Made by a program: the position numbers and the translations under genes
The notes under the pieces: model-generated
Seen by the model: only the letters and a program-made list of their open reading frames with translations
What the model was told of the DNA's origin: nothing
Databases searched by the model: none
In this document: piece after piece, positions 17,543 through 27,068 of the stretch
How the letters are laid out: each line of letters opens with the position of its first letter
How positions within the stretch are numbered: position 1 is the stretch's first letter
Source: Nocardioides perillae
Lineage (GTDB): Bacteria; Actinomycetota; Actinomycetes; Propionibacteriales; Nocardioidaceae
Assembly (NCBI RefSeq): GCF_013409425.1
Contig: NZ_JACCAC010000001.1
Coordinates: 1,240,001 to 1,304,000, forward strand
Length of the DNA stretch: 64,000 bases
Direction of reading: 5' to 3'

Positions 17543-18692
17543 GGTCCTCGACGACCTGATGCGGTGGTGGGGGGCCGGCGAGACGGTCGGCGTCGGCACC
17601 GTCGTGGCGACCTTCCAGTCCGCCCCGCGCCCGCCCGGCGCGTCGATGCTGGTCGGCCCCGGCGGCGAGGCGGTCGGGTCGGTGTCGGGCGGCTGCGTCG
17701 AGGGCGCGGTCTACGAGCTCGCGCAGTCGGTGGTCGACTCCGGCGAGCCCGTCCTGGAGCGCTACGGCGTCTCCGACGACGACGCCTTCGCCGTCGGCCT
17801 GACCTGCGGCGGCATCCTCGACGTCTTCGTCGAGAAGGTCTCCCGCGAGACCTTCCCCGAGCTCGCCGAGGTCGCCGCCGACCTCGAGGCCGGCCGGCCG
17901 GTGGCGGTCGCGACCGTCGTGGAGCACCCCGACCCGGCGCTGCTCGGCCGCCGCGTGCTCGTGCGCCCCGGCGACGAGCAGCCGCTCGGCCTGGGCAGCG
18001 ACCGGATGGACGACGCCGTGCGCGACGACGCGCTCGGCCTGCTCGCCGCGGGCCGCTCGGAGACGCTGGGCTACGGCCCCGACGGCGAGCGCCGCGGCGA
18101 GGGGATGCGGGTCTTCGTCTGGGCGTTCGCGCCGAAGCCGCGGATGCTGGTCTTCGGCGCCATCGACTTCGCGGCCGCCGTCGCCCGGGTCGGCGCGTTC
18201 TTGGGCTACCACGTCACGGTGTGCGACGCCCGGCCCGTCTTCGCGACCGCGACGCGCTTCCCGGAGGCCGACGAGGTCGTCGTCGACTGGCCCCACCGCT
18301 ACCTCGCCGCCGAGGCCGAGGCCGGCCGCGTCGACGCCCGCACGGTCCTGTGCGTGCTCACCCACGACCCGAAGTTCGACGTGCCGCTGCTCGAGGTGGC
18401 GCTGCGGCTGCCCGACGTCGCCTACGTCGGCGCCATGGGATCGCGGCGCACCCACGACGACCGGCTGGCGCGCCTGCGCGACGTCGGGATCACCGACGAC
18501 GAGCTGGCGCGGCTCTCCAGCCCGATCGGCCTCGACCTCGGTGCCCGCACCCCCGAGGAGACCGCGATCTCGATCGCCGCCGAGATCGTCGCCTCGCGCT
18601 GGGGCGGCACCGGCGAGCGCCTCGCCGAGCGCCCCGGCCGCATCCACCACGACCTCGCCCTCCCCGTCGAGGGGGCCTCGCTGCACCGGTGA
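17535..18692 (+). CDS. XdhC/CoxI (CoxF) family maturation protein
   Basis: A 385-residue XdhC-type protein. The N-terminal XdhC_CoxI domain carries SGGCVEGAV; the C-terminal Rossmann domain begins RMLVFGAIDFAAAVARVG and includes CVLTHDPKFDVPLL and YVGAMGSRRTH. XdhC binds molybdenum cofactor and helps its sulfuration and insertion into molybdo-hydroxylases. Start GTG 17535 lies inside the end of coxE. The operon continues from the MoxR gene. Confidence 0.9.
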   Translation: MREVLDDLMRWWGAGETVGVGTVVATFQSAPRPPGASMLVGPGGEAVGSVSGGCVEGAVYELAQSVVDSGEPVLERYGVSDDDAFAVGLTCGGILDVFVEKVSRETFPELAEVAADLEAGRPVAVATVVEHPDPALLGRRVLVRPGDEQPLGLGSDRMDDAVRDDALGLLAAGRSETLGYGPDGERRGEGMRVFVWAFAPKPRMLVFGAIDFAAAVARVGAFLGYHVTVCDARPVFATATRFPEADEVVVDWPHRYLAAEAEAGRVDARTVLCVLTHDPKFDVPLLEVALRLPDVAYVGAMGSRRTHDDRLARLRDVGITDDELARLSSPIGLDLGARTPEETAISIAAEIVASRWGGTGERLAERPGRIHHDLALPVEGASLHR

Positions 18693-18697
18693 GGGGC

Positions 18698-19837
18698 ATG
18701 CTGGGGGACGTGCCGCGCCGTCACCCGCAGTCCGGGCCCGCCCACCCCGTCGTACGCCGGCTGGTCGCGGCCGCGACCACCCTCACCGCCGCGGCGGCGC
18801 TGCTGGCCGGGTGCAGCAGCGACGACGAGGAGAGCGCGGGGCCGGCCGCCAGCGCGCCCAGCAGCCCTGCCGAGCGCTCGGCCACCGCGAGCCCCTCCCC
18901 AGCCGCTGACCCCTCGCCGACGGGTTCCGCAGCCGGTGATCCCGCGGCCGGTGCCGGCGCCGACCCGCTGCCGCCGGTGCGCCGCGCGCTGTCGCTGCCG
19001 GCGCTCATGCGCGACGACGTGCAGGGCGGGCCGATCCGGCGCACGCGGCCGCTGGCCGAGACCGAGCGCTGGCGCAGCTGGGCGGTGACCTACACCGCCG
19101 ACGGCGCCACGGTCTCCGGCGAGCTGCTGGTGCCGAAGGGCCGCGGCCCGTTCCCGGGCGTCGTGCTCAACCACGGCTACATCGAGCCGTCGGTCTACCA
19201 GCTCGGCCAGGGCCTCTCGCGCGAGCAGGAGTGGCTGGCCAGCAACGGCTTCGCGGTGCTCCACACCGACTACCGCGGCCACGCCGGCTCCGACCCGGCC
19301 AGCCCGATCGCGCGCGAGGCGCGGCTGGTCTACGCCCGCGACGCCATCGCGGCGGTCAAGGCGCTGCAGCGCGAGCCGCAGGTCGACGCCGAGCGGATGG
19401 CGATGCTCGGGCGCTCGATGGGCGGCGGCGTCACCTACGGCGCGCTCGTCGCCGCGCCCGGCCTCGTCGACGCCGCCGTGGTCTTCGCGCCGGTGAGCTC
19501 GTGGGCGCCCGACAACCTGCGGCAGTTCTCCGACCCTGGCGAGACCACGGCGCTCGTCGCCCGCTTCGGCACGCCGCGCGAGGCGCCGCAGGTCTGGCGC
19601 GAGCTCTCCCCGCGCACCTACCTCGACCGCGTCACCGAGCCGGTCCTCGTGCTGCACGGCACCGCCGACGACACCTGCCCGCCGCAGTGGTCGCGCGACA
19701 CGGTGCGCGCCATGCGGCGCGCAGGCGTCGACGTCGAGCTGCAGCTCTACGAGGGCGAGGGCCACGCCTTCGGGCCGCGCTACGAGGACTCGATGCGTCG
19801 CACCGTCGGCTTCCTGCGCGACCGCCTCCGCGGCTGA
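18698..19837 (+). CDS. Alpha/beta hydrolase lipoprotein (S9 prolyl-oligopeptidase-like)
   Basis: A protein of about 379 residues: signal peptide with lipobox LLAGC, a long Ser/Ala/Pro/Thr linker, then an alpha/beta hydrolase. The nucleophile elbow is GRSMGGG, the oxyanion region is VVLNHGYIEP, the acid lies near VLHGTADDTCPP and the histidine in EGEGHAFGP. It resembles acyl-peptidases/esterases of family S9 and probably acts outside the membrane. ATG 18698 lies 5 bases after the XdhC stop; GTG 18710 is an alternative that keeps the signal. The substrate is unknown and its place in a molybdo-hydroxylase cluster is unexplained. Confidence 0.8.
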   Translation: MLGDVPRRHPQSGPAHPVVRRLVAAATTLTAAAALLAGCSSDDEESAGPAASAPSSPAERSATASPSPAADPSPTGSAAGDPAAGAGADPLPPVRRALSLPALMRDDVQGGPIRRTRPLAETERWRSWAVTYTADGATVSGELLVPKGRGPFPGVVLNHGYIEPSVYQLGQGLSREQEWLASNGFAVLHTDYRGHAGSDPASPIAREARLVYARDAIAAVKALQREPQVDAERMAMLGRSMGGGVTYGALVAAPGLVDAAVVFAPVSSWAPDNLRQFSDPGETTALVARFGTPREAPQVWRELSPRTYLDRVTEPVLVLHGTADDTCPPQWSRDTVRAMRRAGVDVELQLYEGEGHAFGPRYEDSMRRTVGFLRDRLRG

Positions 19838-19919
19838 GCCGGGCTGCGTCGCGGCCAGGCCGGTCGCGCTGTCCGTGGCGGGCGCGACGCCCTCGCGGTC
19901 GCTGGCGCCGAGGGCTACC

Positions 19920-19932
19920 GTGTGCGACACAC
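19920..19932. promoter_or_regulatory. Palindrome before the GAF regulator
   Basis: GTGTG-CGA-CACAC is a perfect 5+5 inverted repeat overlapping a possible -10 (TACCGT, 19916-19921) and followed by CGTCACAC. It could be an autoregulatory operator of the GAF-domain regulator starting at 19953. Confidence 0.35.
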
Positions 19933-19952
19933 GTCACACCCCGGGAGCGCCG

Positions 19953-21209
19953 ATGCACGACCTGCACCGTGGAGGCGACCTGCACGCCCGTCGCCTCGAC
20001 GCCGTCCGCGCCTGGACCGCCTTCGTCGAGCGCGGCGACGAGGCCGAGCCGCTGGTGCGGCCCGAGATCCTCTCCTCCTGGCGCCGCTCCGGCACCGGCC
20101 GGGCGCTCCAGCTCGCCGAGGCGCCGCTGGCCGACGAGCGCGACACCGCGGCGTACTTCAAGGACTCACCGCTGCAGGTCGCCGTCGCCCGCGTCGAGGA
20201 GGAGCTGCGCCGCACCGCCGAGGACGGCGACCTCGTGCTCGCGATCACCGACGCCGAGACCCGCATCCTGTGGACCTACGGCGGGCGCGTCATGCGCCGC
20301 AAGGCCGAGACGGTCAACTTCGTGCCGGGCGGCCGCTGGGACGAGGCCAGCGTCGGCACCAACGCCCTCTGCCTCGCCGCGACGTCGGGCGCCCCGTCGA
20401 TGGTCTTCAGCGCCGAGCACTACGCGCCCGTCGTGCACGACTGGGTCTGCTGGGCCGCGCCCGTCCACGACCCCGCCACCGGCGAGCGCCTCGGCGTGCT
20501 CGACCTCTCCACCACCTGGGACCGCACCCACCCCATCGGCCTGGCCACCGCCCGCGTCATGGCGCGCCTCATCGAGCAGGCGATGCCGACCCGGCCGGCG
20601 GCCCCCGCCGACCCGGCCCCCGCTGCGCCCGACCCGGAGGAGCGCCCCGGCCTCGTGCTGCGCCTCCTGGGCCGCGCCGAGGCCACCCTCGACGGCCGCC
20701 GGCTGCTGCTGAACCGCCGCCAGACCGAGATCCTCGCGCTCCTCGCCCTCCACCCCGAGGGCCTCTCGCTCGAGCAGCTCCACGCCCTGCTCTACGGCGA
20801 CCACGCGGTCACCCTCAGCACGCTGAAGGCCGAGGTCTCCCACCTGCGCCACGCCCTCGGCGGCCAGCTCACCTCCCGCCCCTACCGCCTGCCGATGCCG
20901 GTCGAGACCGACGTCGACCGGGTCGTCGCGCTCGTCCGCGAGGGCCGCGTCGGCGAGGCCGTCGAGGCGTACGGCGGCGACCTCCTGCCCGGCACCGACA
21001 GCCCCGCCCTCACCGACCTCGGGGAGTACGTCGCCGTCGCCGTCCGCGAGGCCCTCCTCGCCGACCCCGACCCCGCCGCCGTCCTCCGCTACGGCGAGCT
21101 CGCGCCCTACGACACCGAAGTGGTCGAGGTGGCCCTCGCCCGCCTCGCCGGCCGCCCCCACCCCCTCACCCCCCTCCTCCGCGCCCGCCTCGCCGCCGCC
21201 TCCCGCTGA
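19953..21209 (+). CDS. GAF domain-containing transcriptional regulator with C-terminal winged helix
   Basis: A 418-residue regulator. The N-terminal two-thirds (about 20-220) resembles the sensor of AcoR-type activators, with [13 protein letters not shown] and a GAF-like region ending [18 protein letters not shown]. The C-terminal third is a winged helix ([25 protein letters not shown]...[17 protein letters not shown]), not a sigma54 AAA domain or Fis helix. ATG 19953 follows CGGGAGCG. It directly precedes the dehydrogenase subunit genes and is their likely regulator; the ligand is unknown. Confidence 0.8.
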   Translation: MHDLHRGGDLHARRLDAVRAWTAFVERGDEAEPLVRPEILSSWRRSGTGRALQLAEAPLADERDTAAYFKDSPLQVAVARVEEELRRTAEDGDLVLAITDAETRILWTYGGRVMRRKAETVNFVPGGRWDEASVGTNALCLAATSGAPSMVFSAEHYAPVVHDWVCWAAPVHDPATGERLGVLDLSTTWDRTHPIGLATARVMARLIEQAMPTRPAAPADPAPAAPDPEERPGLVLRLLGRAEATLDGRRLLLNRRQTEILALLALHPEGLSLEQLHALLYGDHAVTLSTLKAEVSHLRHALGGQLTSRPYRLPMPVETDVDRVVALVREGRVGEAVEAYGGDLLPGTDSPALTDLGEYVAVAVREALLADPDPAAVLRYGELAPYDTEVVEVALARLAGRPHPLTPLLRARLAAASR

Positions 21210-21510
21210 TCTCGGTGGGGCGCGGGCGGCGGTGAAGCGACCACGACGCGCTGGCCGGCGGAGAGGGGTGGGTGCCGGCCCGTGGAAGGAGGCGTGGCGC
21301 GGAGCGGCGGCCGGGCACGAGCCCACCGGGTCCGGCGACACGGCGACCCCAGGGCCGGCGCGCGCCGCTCGCAGCCGGGCAGCACCCCGCAGCCCACCTC
21401 TGCAGCAACCCAGGCTCGCTCCAACCAACGACCAACCCTGGCGACCTAGCGTGACCCACGTCACCCCCGACGTGCCCTCGCGGGCCAGCGAGCAAGGGAG
21501 CCGCCACCAC
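21210..21510. other. Intergenic region before the dehydrogenase operon
   Basis: Three hundred bases without a convincing gene. The middle is G+C-rich with no conserved reading frame. The last 60 bases hold the CRP-like site at 21451-21464 and CCTAGCGT (possible -10 TAGCGT at 21447-21452). A weak AGGGAG ribosome site precedes the ATG at 21511. Confidence 0.5.
21451..21464. promoter_or_regulatory. CRP/GlxR-like operator upstream of coxS-like gene
   Basis: GTGAC-CCAC-GTCAC is a perfect 5+5 palindrome of the CRP/GlxR type common in actinobacteria. It is 47 bases before the start of the small subunit gene. Control of the dehydrogenase operon by a cAMP-responsive CRP-like protein is the natural inference; the half-site CGTCAC also occurs before the GAF regulator (19933). 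Confidence 0.55.
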
Positions 21511-21990
21511 ATGAAGATCGAACTCACGGTCGACGGAGCGAAGGTCTCCGACGACGTCGAGCCCCGGATGCTGCTCGTGCAGTACCTCCGCGAGAAGCTC
21601 GGCAAGACCGGCACCGTGATCGGTTGCGACACGAGCAACTGCGGTGCGTGCACCGTGCACCTCGACGGCACCTCGGTGAAGTCGTGCAACGTGCTGGCCG
21701 TGCAGGCCGACGGCGGTGAGGTCACCACGATCGAGGGCCTCGCGCAGGGCGGCGAGCTGCACCCGGTGCAGCAGGCCTTCCACGAGTGCCACGCGCTGCA
21801 GTGCGGCTTCTGCACGCCGGGGATGATCATGCAGTCGATCGACCTGCTCAACGACAACCCCGCTCCCACCGAGCAGGAGGTGCGCGAGGGCATCGAGGGC
21901 AACCTGTGCCGCTGCACCGGCTACCAGAACATCGTCAAGGCCGTGCAGCGCGCGGCCGGCGCCCCGTCCGGTGAGGGGGTGACCCTGTGA
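21511..21990 (+). CDS. Form II CO-dehydrogenase/xanthine-dehydrogenase-type small subunit (2Fe-2S)
   Basis: A 159-residue CoxS-like iron-sulfur subunit. The plant-type ferredoxin cluster uses C39, C44, C47 and C59; the second helical cluster uses C98, C101, C133 and C135, all present. It passes electrons from the molybdenum site of the large subunit to FAD in the medium subunit. ATG 21511 has a modest AGGGAG site. The order S-L-M is that of form II clusters (form I is M-S-L). Confidence 0.93.
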   Translation: MKIELTVDGAKVSDDVEPRMLLVQYLREKLGKTGTVIGCDTSNCGACTVHLDGTSVKSCNVLAVQADGGEVTTIEGLAQGGELHPVQQAFHECHALQCGFCTPGMIMQSIDLLNDNPAPTEQEVREGIEGNLCRCTGYQNIVKAVQRAAGAPSGEGVTL

Positions 21991-24485
21991 CCGCGACCCA
22001 GGACGCGCCCGCCACCCAGCCCGAGATCGGGCGCGAGCGGCGCCGCAAGGAGGACCAGCGCCTCATCACCGGCCGCACGCGGTGGACCGACAACATCGTG
22101 CTGCCCGGCATGCTGCACATGGCGATGGTCCGCAGCCCCTTCGCCCACGCACGGATCACCTCGATCGACACCAGCGCGGCGAAGGCCTCCCGCAACGTCG
22201 TCACCGTCATCACCGGCGCCGACGTCGCCGAGGAGCAGGGCGCGCTGCCCAACGCCTGGCCGATCACGCCCGACCAGGTCACGCCGGCGCACCCGCCGGT
22301 CGCGGTGGACCGCGTGACCTTCGCCGGCGAGATCGTCGCCGTCGTGGTCGCGCGCACCGCGGCCGAGGCCCGCGACGCCGCCGAGCTCGTCGACGTGGAG
22401 TACGACGAGCTGCCGGCCGCGCTCGACCTCAAGGCCGCGGCGGCCGACGAGGTGCTGGCCCACCCCGACCTCGGCACCAACAAGTCGGCGCTGTGGGTCT
22501 TCGACTCCGCCCAGGCCGGCACCGGCGGCGACGTCGAGGAGGCCATCGCGAAGGCCCGCGACGGCGGTGTCGTCATCGAGCGGGAGTACCGCCAGCAGCG
22601 GCTGATCCCGGCCTTCATGGAGCCGCGCTCGGTCGTGGTCGACCCGACCGGCGAGCAGATCACCATGTGGTCGGCCACCCAGATCCCGCACATCCTGCGC
22701 TTCCTGCTCGCGGCGGTGCTCGGGGTGTCGGAGTCGAAGATCCGCGTCATCGCCCCCGACGTGGGCGGCGGCTTCGGCGGCAAGCTGCAGACCACCCCGG
22801 AGGAGTTCATCTCCATGGTGATCGCGCGGCGCCTCGGCAAGCCGGTGAAGTACACCGAGACCCGCTCCGAGTCGCTCATGGCCGCCCACCACGGCCGCGA
22901 CCAGTGGCAGAAGCTGACCCTGGCGGCGGAGGCCGACGGCACCGTCACCGGCCTCAAGGTCGAGCTGCTCGCCGACCTCGGCTCCTACGTCTCCCTCGTC
23001 GGCGGCGGCGTGCCGGTGCTCGGCGCGTTCATGTTCAACGCGATCTACAAGTTCCCGGCCTACCACTTCGCCTGCCAGACGGTGCTGACCAACAAGGTGT
23101 GGACCGACGCCTACCGCGGCGCCGGGCGCCCGGAGGCGACCTACGCCATCGAGCGGCTGATGAGCGAGCTGGCCGCCGAGCTCGGCGTCGACCCGCTGGA
23201 GATCCGCGAGAAGAACTGGATCACGCACGAGGAGTTCCCGTTCACCACGGTGGCGGGGCTGGAGTACGACTCCGGCAACTACGAGGCCGCGACCGCCAAG
23301 GCGAAGGAGATGTTCGGCTACGACGAGCTGCGCGCCGAGCAGCTGCGGCGACGCGAGGCGGGCGACCCGGTCCAGCTCGGCATCGGCATCTCGACCTTCA
23401 CCGAGATGTGCGGCCTGGCGCCCTCGCGGGTGCTCGGCTCGCTCGACTACGGCGCCGGCGGCTGGGAGCACGCGAGCGTGCGGATGCTGCCGACCGGCAA
23501 GGTCGAGGTCATCACCGGCGCCTCGGCGCACGGCCAGGGCCACGAGACCGCCTTCAGCCAGATCGTCGCCGACAGGCTCGGCGTGCCCTTCGAGGACGTC
23601 GAGGTGCTGCACGGCGACACCCAGATCGCCCACAAGGGCCTCGACACCTACGGCTCGCGCTCGCTGGTCGTCGGCGGCGAGGCGCTGGTCAAGGCGGCCG
23701 ACAAGGTGATCGAGAAGGCCAAGCCCATCGCGGCCCACCTGCTCGAGGCCTCGGTCGACGACATCGAGTTCTCCGCTGGCCGCTTCGGGGTGCGCGGCAC
23801 CGACCAGGGCCTCGGCATCGCCGAGATCGCGCTCGCGACCTTCGCCGCGCACAACCTGCCCGACGGCGTCGAGCCCAGCCTCGACTCCGACGCGACCTAC
23901 GACCCGGTGAACTTCAACTACCCGCACGGCACCCACCTGTGCGCCATGGAGGTGGACACCGAGACCGGTCAGGTCTCGATGCGCAAGTACGTCTGCGTCG
24001 ACGACATCGGCAACGTCATCAACCCGCTGATCGTCGCGGGCCAGGTGCACGGCGGCCTCGCGCAGGGCATCGCGCAGGCGCTCTTCGAGGAGGCGGTGCA
24101 CGACGAGTCGGGCACCTTGGTCTCGGCGTCGTTCGTGGACTACCTCGTGCCGACCGCGGCCGACCTCATCAGCTTCGAGGTCGACCACACCACGACGCCG
24201 TCGCTGACCAACACGCTCGGGACCAAGGGCGTCGGCGAGGCCGGCACCATCGCCTCGACCCCGGCCGTGGTCAACGCCGTGGTCGACGCGGTGCGCCACC
24301 TCGGCGTCACCGACATCCAGATGCCCTGCACGCCCGAGCGCGTGTGGCGCGCCGTCAACGGCGCCGGCCGGGGCGGGTCCGACCCGACCACCGGCGACGC
24401 CGCACCCCACTTCGGCGGAGCCGAAGCCAACCAGCACAGCGACGCCGCGGACACCGCGGACCGCACGGACGGAGCAGGTCAGTGA
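21987..24485 (+). CDS. Form II CO-dehydrogenase-type molybdopterin large subunit (xanthine dehydrogenase family)
   Basis: An 832-residue molybdenum hydroxylase large subunit. The active-site loop reads AYRGAGR (375-381), the form II signature, instead of the AYxCSFR loop of true form I CO dehydrogenase; the copper-ligand Cys is therefore missing. The catalytic Glu is in GVGEAG (E751), and [10 protein letters not shown] is the cofactor loop. GTG 21987 overlaps coxS by 4 bases. The real substrate of form II enzymes is unsettled (CO, aldehydes or heterocycles), so CO oxidation should not be assumed. The tail after 800 is an Ala/Asp-rich extension. Confidence 0.92.
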   Translation: MTATQDAPATQPEIGRERRRKEDQRLITGRTRWTDNIVLPGMLHMAMVRSPFAHARITSIDTSAAKASRNVVTVITGADVAEEQGALPNAWPITPDQVTPAHPPVAVDRVTFAGEIVAVVVARTAAEARDAAELVDVEYDELPAALDLKAAAADEVLAHPDLGTNKSALWVFDSAQAGTGGDVEEAIAKARDGGVVIEREYRQQRLIPAFMEPRSVVVDPTGEQITMWSATQIPHILRFLLAAVLGVSESKIRVIAPDVGGGFGGKLQTTPEEFISMVIARRLGKPVKYTETRSESLMAAHHGRDQWQKLTLAAEADGTVTGLKVELLADLGSYVSLVGGGVPVLGAFMFNAIYKFPAYHFACQTVLTNKVWTDAYRGAGRPEATYAIERLMSELAAELGVDPLEIREKNWITHEEFPFTTVAGLEYDSGNYEAATAKAKEMFGYDELRAEQLRRREAGDPVQLGIGISTFTEMCGLAPSRVLGSLDYGAGGWEHASVRMLPTGKVEVITGASAHGQGHETAFSQIVADRLGVPFEDVEVLHGDTQIAHKGLDTYGSRSLVVGGEALVKAADKVIEKAKPIAAHLLEASVDDIEFSAGRFGVRGTDQGLGIAEIALATFAAHNLPDGVEPSLDSDATYDPVNFNYPHGTHLCAMEVDTETGQVSMRKYVCVDDIGNVINPLIVAGQVHGGLAQGIAQALFEEAVHDESGTLVSASFVDYLVPTAADLISFEVDHTTTPSLTNTLGTKGVGEAGTIASTPAVVNAVVDAVRHLGVTDIQMPCTPERVWRAVNGAGRGGSDPTTGDAAPHFGGAEANQHSDAADTADRTDGAGQ

Positions 24486-25336
24486 TCCCCACCGAGTTCG
24501 AGTACGTCGCACCCCGCACCGTCGAGGACGTCCTGGCCGCGCTGGCCGAGCACGGCGACGAGGCCAAGCTGCTGGCCGGCGGGCAGAGCCTGCTGCCGGT
24601 GCTGCGGATGCGCCTGAACGCCCCGGAGGTCGTCGTCGACCTCGGCAAGGTCGAGGAGCTGCGCGGCATCCGCGACGAGGGCGACGCGCTCGTCGTCGGT
24701 GCGATGACGACGCACGCGACCGTCGGCAAGAACCCGCTGATCGCCGAGCACGCCGCCCTGGTGCACCAGGCGGTCAAGCACCTGGCCGACCGCCAGATCC
24801 GCCACCGGGGCACCTTCGGTGGGGCGCTCGCCCACGCCGACCCGGCGGGCGACCTGGGCGCCCCGGCCCTCGCCCTCGGCTGCGAGTTCGTCGTCGCGGG
24901 GCCGCAGGGGCGTCGTACGGTCGCGGCCGACGACTTCTTCACCGACCTCTTCGAGACCGCGGTCGGCGAGGGCGAGCTGCTCGTCGAGGTGCGGGTGCCG
25001 AAGCACACCGGGTGGGGCGCGCACTACGAGAAGTTCGTGCGGGTCGCGCACCAGTGGCCGATCGTCGCGGTCGCCGCGACCGTGAAGGCCGAGGGCGGCA
25101 CCATCAGCGAGGCCCGGGTGGGCCTGACCAACATGGGGTCGACCCCGCTGCGCGCCCGCGCGGTGGAGCAGGCGCTGGTCGGACAGCCCGCGACCGACGA
25201 GGCGGTGCGCGCCGCGGCCGCCTCGGCGGCGGAGGGGACCAACCCGCCCTCCGACCTCAACGGCGACGCCGACTACCGCCGCCACCTCGCGACGGTGCTG
25301 ACCCGGCGCGCGGTGCTCGCGGCAGCGGGGGCCTGA
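24482..25336 (+). CDS. Form II CO-dehydrogenase-type FAD-binding medium subunit
   Basis: A 284-residue CoxM-like flavoprotein. FAD-binding motifs LLAGGQSLLPVLRMRL (about 32-47) and RHRGTFGGALAHADPAGD are clear. It takes electrons from the 2Fe-2S subunit and reduces quinone or another acceptor. GTG 24482 overlaps the large-subunit stop (GTGA). Length is normal for the family. Confidence 0.92.
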   Translation: MIPTEFEYVAPRTVEDVLAALAEHGDEAKLLAGGQSLLPVLRMRLNAPEVVVDLGKVEELRGIRDEGDALVVGAMTTHATVGKNPLIAEHAALVHQAVKHLADRQIRHRGTFGGALAHADPAGDLGAPALALGCEFVVAGPQGRRTVAADDFFTDLFETAVGEGELLVEVRVPKHTGWGAHYEKFVRVAHQWPIVAVAATVKAEGGTISEARVGLTNMGSTPLRARAVEQALVGQPATDEAVRAAAASAAEGTNPPSDLNGDADYRRHLATVLTRRAVLAAAGA

Positions 25337-25338
25337 CG

Positions 25339-26094
25339 GTGCAGCTGACGCACGAGTTCACGGTCCCTGCCTCGCTGGAGGTGACCTGGGCCGCCTTCGA
25401 CGACATCGCCTCGGTGGGGGAGTGCTTCCCCGGCGCGGTGGTGACGTCCGTGGACGGCGACACCTTCTCGGGCACCGTCAAGGTCAAGCTCGGGCCCATC
25501 GCGCTGGTCTACGGCGGCACCGGCACCTTCGTCGAGAAGGACCGCGACGCCGGCACCATGACGATCCAGGCCAAGGGCAAGGACAAGCGCGGCAACGGCA
25601 CCGCCGGCGCCGACGTCGTGGCGCGGCTGGTGGCCGAAGGGGACGCCTCGACCAAGGTCACCGTCCACACCGACCTCGCGATCACGGGCAAGCCGGCGCA
25701 GTTCGGTCGCGGCGTCATGCAGGACGTCAGCGACAAGCTGCTCGGCCAGTTCGTCGAGTGCCTCGCCGTCAAGGTGGGTCGGTCGGACGGCGAGGCGGCC
25801 GGGGAGACGGGTGCGGAGAGCGGGGCCAGGACGGCTGCCGACGACGCGGGGTCCGCCCCGGTGCCGGCGGCCGCGGCCGGTCCGGACGCCGAGGCGGGCG
25901 GCGGCGCGCCGGCGGCGGCTCCCGAGCCGGGCGCGCACCGCGCGGCCGCCGCCCCGTCCGGGAGCGGCGGCGACGACGCCCTCGACCTCGGCGCGACGGT
26001 GGTGCCGATCCTGCTGCGCACCTACGGCAAGCAGGTCGCGGTCGGACTCGGGCTGGTGGCGCTCCTCGCCTGGCTCCGCGGGAGGCGCCGCTAG
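25339..26094 (+). CDS. CoxG-like SRPBCC protein with C-terminal membrane anchor
   Basis: A 251-residue protein. Residues 1-150 are a CoxG/SRPBCC domain (VPASLEVTWAAFDDIASVGECFPGA); residues 155-215 are a low-complexity Ala/Gly/Pro/Glu linker; the end is a membrane helix with a basic tail (VGLGLVALLAWLRGRRR). CoxG tethers CO dehydrogenase to the membrane in form I systems and has been linked to quinone delivery. It starts 2 bases after the coxM stop and completes the S-L-M-G operon. Confidence 0.88.
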   Translation: MQLTHEFTVPASLEVTWAAFDDIASVGECFPGAVVTSVDGDTFSGTVKVKLGPIALVYGGTGTFVEKDRDAGTMTIQAKGKDKRGNGTAGADVVARLVAEGDASTKVTVHTDLAITGKPAQFGRGVMQDVSDKLLGQFVECLAVKVGRSDGEAAGETGAESGARTAADDAGSAPVPAAAAGPDAEAGGGAPAAAPEPGAHRAAAAPSGSGGDDALDLGATVVPILLRTYGKQVAVGLGLVALLAWLRGRRR

Positions 26095-26280
26095 CGACGC
26101 CCTCCTCGGTGGTGAGGTCACCGGTGGCGGTGCGCCGGTGGTGGTGACGGTGCGGGTCCGTGTCCGTGGGGGGACGGGCCCGCACCGCTGTCTGCTCCCG
26201 TCCCGGGCTCGCTGGCCCGGCTACCAGCGCTTCTCTAGGCTGACCGCACCAGCGGCGGCACGACACGGCAGGGGCGGTGG

Positions 26281-26700
26281 GTGGAGCAGTACGAGTACCT
26301 CGTGGTGATGGGGCTGTGCCTCCTCGTCACGCTCCCGCTCGAGCTGCTGCTCGGGGCCCGCGTGTGGCGCCGGCCGCGCCGGTTGCTGCTGACCCTGCTG
26401 CCCGTCGTCGCGGTCTACTCCGTGTGGGACGTGGTCTCGATCCAGCGCGGGCTGTGGGACTACAGCGAGCGCTTCACCACGGGGATCCTGCTGCCGCTCG
26501 ACATGCCGCTGGAGGAGCTGGTCTTCTTCGTGGTCGTCCCGATCTGCGGCCTGCTGACCCTCGAGGCGGTCGGCAACGTCCTCGCCTGGCTGCGCCTGCT
26601 GCGCGCCGGTGAGGGGCTGCGCGCCGCCACTGCCACGGCGTACGCCGACGGGGTCGGCCGCTGGGTCCGCCCGGCGCCGGCGCGGCAGGAGGTGGCGTAG
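26281..26700 (+). CDS. crtYc: Lycopene cyclase subunit CrtYc
   Basis: A 139-residue protein with three membrane helices, one half of the heterodimeric actinobacterial lycopene cyclase. DMPLEELVFFVV holds the conserved PLEE motif. Together with the next gene it converts lycopene to a beta-ionone carotenoid. GTG 26281 starts after a GCAGGGGCGGTGG stretch. The downstream partner overlaps by 1 base. It opens the plus-strand crtYc-crtYd-crtT-crtU operon. Confidence 0.9.
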   Translation: MEQYEYLVVMGLCLLVTLPLELLLGARVWRRPRRLLLTLLPVVAVYSVWDVVSIQRGLWDYSERFTTGILLPLDMPLEELVFFVVVPICGLLTLEAVGNVLAWLRLLRAGEGLRAATATAYADGVGRWVRPAPARQEVA

Positions 26701-27068
26701 TGCTCGAGTACACCGTGCCGGCCGTCGTGTCGGTCGTGGTCGTCGTGCTGGTCGAGGTGCTGTGGCTGCGCACCGGGATCTTCCGCACGCTGCGCTTCTG
26801 GCTGGCGATGGCGATCGTGTTGGGCTTCCAGGTGCCGGTCGACGGCTGGCTGACGAAGCTGTCGGACCCCATCGTGCTCTACGCCGAGGATGAGATGACC
26901 GGGGTGCGCGCACCCTGGGACATCCCGGTCGAGGACTTCGCCTTCGGCTTCGGGATGGTGACGCTGACGATGCTGCTGTGGGTGCGCCTCGGCTCTGCGG
27001 AGGACCGCCGCGCCGGCGCCGTCCGCGGAGCCGGGACCGGCCCGCGCGAGACCGAGGAGACCGCATGA
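26700..27068 (+). CDS. crtYd: Lycopene cyclase subunit CrtYd
   Basis: A 122-residue, three-helix partner of CrtYc. DIPVEDFAFGFGM is the conserved acidic membrane motif. GTG 26700 shares one base with the crtYc TAG, and its own stop overlaps the ATG of the methyltransferase, so translation is coupled through the operon. Confidence 0.9.
   Translation: MLEYTVPAVVSVVVVVLVEVLWLRTGIFRTLRFWLAMAIVLGFQVPVDGWLTKLSDPIVLYAEDEMTGVRAPWDIPVEDFAFGFGMVTLTMLLWVRLGSAEDRRAGAVRGAGTGPRETEETA

Noticed and set aside
14207..17599. Long minus-strand frame extending the K+ channel upstream by some 950 codons
   Set aside because: The extension is antisense to MocA-like, MoxR and CoxE genes; the GTG at 14749 has a strong ribosome site and fits the family.
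21987..24485. True form I CO dehydrogenase (CoxL)
   Set aside because: The loop is AYRGAGR, not the Cys-containing form I sequence.
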